64,000 nucleotides of DNA from Congeria kusceri (Eukaryota; Mollusca; Bivalvia; Myida; Dreissenidae). Each line of letters opens with the position of its first letter. Position 1 is the stretch's first letter. Below the pieces are notes generated by a model. That model was not told the origin of the DNA. It ran no database searches and was given only the letters and a program-made list of their open reading frames with translations. This document shows positions 59,173-64,000 of this stretch, piece after piece. The translations under genes and the position numbers were made by a program. The stretch is taken from contig CM051030.1 of assembly GCA_027627225.1 (NCBI GenBank), forward strand, positions 27,397,927 through 27,461,926. Reading direction: 5' to 3'.

Positions 59173-59527
59173 AAAGCACTTAACATTGATTCGAACATAT
59201 ATGGTTCATCAACTATTTTTACCCGTTGTAGAATGACTTGTATGCACATAACTCTGTTTGCTTTTTGAATAGTTGGCACAAAAAATATTTGTCTCCAACC
59301 AATTACAAAAAAATAATAATGAGAAAGTCATAGATAAATAGCATTGAATTAGACGCGCACTATAAACGTTTTAATTTGCAAAAGACAGTGACCGGATCTC
59401 CATCTTCAATTAGGTCAAATACCCGCTCATATTAAGTACAGTGTATGGTTACGAGTTTCAAGATTTGTGTTGTAGAAATTATGTACCAGACAAGTCACTT
59501 ACTTCAACAAATGTGTCTATACTATGA
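59173..59527. other. unannotated sequence
   Basis: AT-rich; no gene or array unit is seen. Confidence 0.35.
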
Positions 59528-59853
59528 TAACAAGAGGGCCAAGACTGCCAGGGTCATGGGGCAAATACTCTCGCCACCTCAATCATTAACAGTAATTGGC
59601 ATTGAATAACAACATGAATAAATATGTGGCCAGACATAGAAGTGATTTGAAGGAATTTAGTAGAGGGGGTCACCCAAGGAACATTTCTGTGAAAAGTATT
59701 TTCAAACCAGCCAGTGGTTTCAGACAAGATTTTTAAAAGTTTCAATATAGCCATATAAGGAAACCTGCCCCACTCCCAGGCGGCCATGTTTTATAGCAAA
59801 TAAAAATGATTTGAAGGAATTTGGTAGAGGGTCCCCCAAGTAACATTTCTATA
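59528..59853 (+). repeat. family I element, short copy
   Basis: The head 'aacaagagggccaagactgc' at 59531 is followed by one and a half I units, including the phrase 'caatatagccatataaggaa' plus 'acctgcccc' that serves as the uninterrupted reference for the mariner insertion site. Confidence 0.72.
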
Positions 59854-60590
59854 AACAAGAGGGCCAAATGGCCCTGGGTTGCTCACCTGAGTTTCATGTT
59901 AGATTTTTATACAAATATGGATATACTGATACGGACTGATGGAAATGCGGCGTTAATCATCATGGTTTGAAAAACTTAAGTGACAACAGACATTCAAAAT
60001 TTTGAAGTACGTATTGAAATTGAAGCTTTTTCTTCAATCTGACCTAGTGACCTAGTTTTTGACCCCACATGACCCTGATTCGAACTCGGCCGAGATACCA
60101 TTGGAACAAATGTTCTGACCAAAGTTTCATGACGATTGGGCAAATAATGTAACTTCTAGAGTGTTAACAATATTTTTCTTCAATTTCATCTAGTGACCTA
60201 GTTTTTGACCCCACATGACCCCAATTCAAACTCGGCCAAGATACCATTAAGACAAATGTTCTGACCAAGTTTCATGAAGATTGGGCAAAAAATGTGACTT
60301 CTAGAATGTTAACAAGCCTTTTCTTCAATTTGGCATAGTGACCTTGTCTTTGACCCCACATGACCCAGATTCAAACTCAGCCGAGATATCATTGGGACAA
60401 ATGTTCTGACCAAGTTTCATGAAGATTGGAAACAAAAAGTGACTTCTAGAGTGTTAACAAGCTTTTTCTTCAATTTAACCTAGTTACCTTGTTTTTGACC
60501 CCACATGACCCAGATTCTCAAACGGCCGAGATATCATTGTGACAAATGTTCTGACCAAGTTTCATGAAGATTATTCTTGATTACCTGCCC
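59854..60590 (+). repeat. pearl-like array, family J
   Basis: The head 'aacaagagggccaaatggcc' plus 'ctgggttgctcacctga' is followed by four 145-bp units keyed by 'tagtgacctagtttttgacc' at about 60045, 60190, 60335 and 60482. Confidence 0.83.
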
Positions 60591-61215
60591 CTGTCACTAT
60601 GTTAATGGGTGAGACATAAACGACAAATAGGCGGACAACAAAAACCTTTCGCCGAAATATAAGTTTTATGAATAAAAGTTTATAAATCAGGAGATCATTT
60701 TACGACCACAATGAATTTGAGTGGATAGAGGTAAATAGACTTTAATACACTCTTTTGTTTTGTGCTTCCAACAGTGTATATTGAGTTAACTGACACTAAA
60801 GCAAGTGAATAGTGTTTCGGATAACTCCATCCTCTGAAATTTCGGATGAAATTTCTGACAATAATTTATGTCGGTATATTAAAGTCTCATAAATTGTATT
60901 TTAGTTTTCAGATGTTTATACACACCTTACATGTTTAAATGTTAAAATTTCCTTAATTATGATTTAATTATTATAATGATTTTAGTACTGTTTCGAACAC
61001 GACATAATACATTATGAAAAGAAAACATTATAAAAGCTTAATACTATAATATTATTTTTCGTCATGTTTCTTTTTCAGATGGACTATGAAGAAGATCATC
61101 TGCCCTGTTTTCAACACACAACGAAACAGGGTAGATTGGAAACTCACCAAACATATGCTGCAAATATTCTGTATTACCCGCCCCTATCACTCCATTAATG
61201 GGTCAGGCGGCTGTG
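60591..61215. other. segment bounded by a 35-bp direct repeat
   Basis: The phrase 'ttacctgcccctgtcacta' then 'gttaatgggtgagac' at about 60590 recurs as 'ttacccgcccctatcactc' then 'cattaatgggtcaggc' at about 61173, about 580 bp apart in the same orientation. The AT-rich sequence between has no coding sense apart from an acceptor-like T/C tract and AG at 61067-61079, followed by a 40-codon open stretch starting MDYEEDHLPC. Confidence 0.4.
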
Positions 61216-61615
61216 ATAAAGACTTTTAACTATCCATACATATAGCGTTATTTTACCGCATTGTTTATTTTCAGATTGGATATGACTGTCTGTTGTTTTT
61301 TTACCTGAATAGATTTTTTATCTCATAATGCTGAATGTTCTGTCATATTATTATGTGCAGCCAAAAAATCCTTAATATTATGGAAGTGCTGTTTACAGTT
61401 TAGGGGAAAGTAGCATGATTGAACATACATTATTTGGCAATACTGAGCATAGGCAATTATCCAAAAATATATTTACAACAATGGAAATAGTAAATGGTCT
61501 ATAAGAATTATTTCAACACTTAACATATTGTAGAGACACTATAATACACTGTTTGATGTACTGTATAAGAATAAGTGTTACCTACTTGTTATTATTTTGA
61601 ATACAGTTCATTCAT

Positions 61616-61894
61616 ATGTATCTACAGAATTACAAGCGTACATTATGTTGTAACAAGCATTGTACAATAAGTACTGTTGATAAAAATAAAGAATTATTTT
61701 TGTGTTGTATCTGTCGTTACTGTATGACAAGTTTTCATATACTTTGTATAAGCTTTCAATTACAAGTTATTGCATATCTCACAATAAACAATTGGTTTGT
61801 CACATTTGTTAAAATGAGCTGTTCACAAAGTCATTACGGCATGTGTCAATATTTTAGTAGTATGCTTCGTAAAAGAAGTCAACTATCTAAATAA
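61616..61894 (+). pseudogene. possible degraded PHD-type zinc finger reading frame
   Basis: 92 codons. 'LCCNKHC' and later 'LFLCCICRYCMTSFHILC', then a Trp and a further Cys (WFVTFVKMSC), loosely follow the Cys4-His-Cys3 spacing of PHD fingers. Base composition is as AT-rich as the surroundings and no splice sites were identified. It may be chance or a relic of a transposon protein. Confidence 0.25.
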
Positions 61895-62975
61895 ATATAG
61901 TTACAAAAAATAAATAACAAATTCAGTTCAATAAAAAGTACATAGTTGTTAAACAAATTATATTTATTTATTAATTAAACCAAAGTTGACTATTATATTA
62001 GTGTGAACATAGTTTTTTTTAACGTGAAGCTAGGTCATTATTCAATAAAACGATCTTTACAAGGTAATGAATTGAATGGTACTGAGTTTTTTTATTGATA
62101 TGCATATCTGTTGCAATTTAATATAGATTTAACTTAAAGCAATGCAGGAAAATGCAAATTGATCGCTTTCTATTCAAATGTCTGTCTTCTGTAGCACTAA
62201 CATCCGGTGTACTCATATGTTGGTGGTGTTGCTTTAGATTGAGTTAAATAGGTACTATTAAGAACTGGGCACCTATAAGCAAATACAGGTATTAAGAATT
62301 GTTATTTCTATTTTATAACACTGAATTATTTTTATTATGTAATTCTTTTGTTGCACAAAGACGTTGCTTTAACGAAGGATGTAACTGTGTAACAGGATTG
62401 AATTCTGCACCCATTTCAATTAATAGAACATACATGCATCAAAAAAATCGTGGATTCAGTTTCTTAAATAATCTCTATCCAGTAAATCACATTCATTGCT
62501 AGTATATTCAAGTGCATTCAAGCTACACAGCAATTATGAGGATAGTAAGTATATTTCATGTTAAATGAATTCATAAACAATAAAAAAATGTAAATGAAAT
62601 GCAATAAATTTGTGATAATACAATGAGCATATAACTTTCAGATTTTTAGATATTGTATTGCCATTATGGCCAATATATCTCTTTATGCAAGTAGACAGTA
62701 TCGAACGAGTCATTGATCCGAAATCCTATTCTGGATTGTTATGTCCGAAATACACTTCACTCTTGTTTTCCTCTGTTTTAGCATTAACGTGTTGCTCATT
62801 GCACAAAAGCTTTAGTTTTTGTAATCTAACATAAATTTGCTTCAACAATGCCTTGTGAATTATATATAGACTCATTTTTATCAAAAATGCATAACTGCAC
62901 ACAAAAAATCACAGCCGACATTTTTTTGGTTTGTGCCAGGAATACTACCTTAGTACGCACTGGGAACCAGGCTAC
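61895..62975. other. unannotated AT-rich sequence
   Basis: An open stretch at 62299-62502 (67 codons; contains 'RRCFNEGCNCVTG') is not recognised. No array unit, TIR or splice-supported exon is seen. Confidence 0.35.
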
Positions 62976-64000
62976 ATGAAGATTGGGCAAAACATTTGAC
63001 TTCAAGAGTGTCAACAAGCTTTTTCTTCAATTTGACCTAGTGACCTAGTTTTTAACCCACATGACCCAGATTCGAACTCGGTCAAGATATATTTGGAACA
63101 AATGTTCTGACCAAGTTCCATGAAGATTGGGCTAGAAAATGTGACTTTGAGAGTGCTTACAAGCTTTTTCTTCAATTTGACCTAGTGACCTAGTTTTTGA
63201 CCCCTCATGACCCAGATTCAAATTCGGCCAAGATATCATTGAGACAAATATTCTGACAAAGTTTCATGAAGATTGGGCAAAAATGTGACTTCTAGAGTGT
63301 TAACAAACAAGCTTTTTCTTTAATCTGACCTAGTGACCTAGTTTTTGACCCCACATGACCCAGAATCCAACTCAGCCGCGATACCCTCAAGTGGCAGCCA
63401 TGTTTTTCACAGACCGGAACCCATTTTCGAACTCGGCTAAGATATCATAAGAACAAATATTCTGAGAAAGTTTCATGTTGATTAGGCAAAAAATGTGACT
63501 TCTAGAGTGTTCACAAGCTTTTTCTATAGCCATTAAAGGAAAACTGCCCCGCCACCTGGCGGCCATTTTTATCAATGGAGCGGAACTATTTTTAAACTTG
63601 GCCGAGATATCATAAGAACAAAGGTTCTGAGCAAGTTTTATGTTGATTGGGCACAAATTGAGACTTCCAGAGTGTTAACAAGCTTTTTCTATGGCCATAG
63701 AAGGAAAACTTCCCCTGTCCTCTGGCGGCCATGTTTTACAACAGATCGGAACCATTTTCGAACTTCACCAAGATATCATTAGAACAAATGTTCTGAGCAA
63801 GTTTCATGTTGATTTGGCAAAAAATGTGACTTCTAGAGTGTTCACAAGCTTTTTCTTCAATTTGACCTAGTGACCTAGTTTTTGATCCCAAATGACCCAG
63901 TTTCGAACTCAGCCAAGATATCATTGGGACAAATGTTTTGACCAAGTTTCATGAAGATTGGGCAACAAATTTAGCCTCTAGAGTGTTCACAAGGTAAATG
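62976..64000 (+). repeat. array of families J and I running off the window
   Basis: About seven 145-bp units. Most are pure J ('tagtgacctagtttttgacc'); units at about 63370-63420, 63530-63570 and 63700-63740 carry the family I insert 'ccgccacctggcggccat'. I and J units therefore alternate inside one array. Confidence 0.82.

Overview
The window is eukaryotic, AT-rich, intron-containing and almost entirely made of transposable elements. The best fit is a bivalve mollusc. The main reason is that most of the sequence consists of short-unit arrays (about 140-175 bp per unit) built like the bivalve 'pearl' elements known from oysters and ark clams: a short head, a tandem core, an ACGG-type microsatellite and a hairpin tail. 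The lineage is an inference from repeat style; no host gene is complete enough to fix it. No rRNA, CRISPR, operon or prokaryotic signal is present.

Layout. 1-4.9 kb: pearl-like arrays of families K, A (reversed) and B. 4.9-5.9 kb: 3' end of a decayed Penelope-like retroelement with a broken GIY-YIG region. 6-8.4 kb: family C array. 9.1-9.9 kb: a TIR element. 10.1-14.1 kb: arrays of families D and E around a pogo-like element (11.6-13.2 kb) that holds a 5'-truncated LINE. 14.2-14.5 kb: probable host exon (Thr-rich stalk plus membrane segment, minus strand). 17.6-19.1 kb: two pogo-like elements, one inside the other. 19.2-28 kb: families K, F, G and A, two non-autonomous DNA elements and a tRNA-Ala-like relic. 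28-34.4 kb: families H, B and I, with a hAT-like element carrying a perfect 8-bp target duplication and a probable host EGF-like exon at 32.5 kb. 34.4-40.4 kb: a complete 6,011-bp two-gene DNA transposon. 40.4-44.3 kb: a diverged 0.8-kb tandem duplication and fragments. 44.3-50.3 kb: a pearl-like element containing a mariner broken by at least two further insertions. 50.6-60.6 kb: arrays of families I, A, K, B, L, M and J plus a tRNA-derived SINE and a MITE. 60.6-63 kb: mostly unrecognised sequence. 63-64 kb: family J/I array running off the end.

The most notable object is the transposon at 34379-40389. It has 28-bp terminal inverted repeats (26 of 28 identical), TA on both sides and CG-rich subterminal repeats. 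It carries two genes on opposite strands. One encodes a Tc1/mariner-type DDE transposase (two exons, plus strand). The other encodes a BEN-domain protein (three exons, minus strand, about 432 aa). The whole transposase gene lies inside intron 1 of the BEN gene. The transposase looks inactive because the short segment expected to carry the second catalytic Asp is missing; the BEN gene reads open throughout.

Host genes are barely visible. Two minus-strand exons with phase-1 starts (EGF-like at 32462-32575; stalk plus membrane segment at about 14240-14535) could belong to one receptor-like gene whose introns are filled by the repeats. Family letters A-M are labels used only within this annotation.
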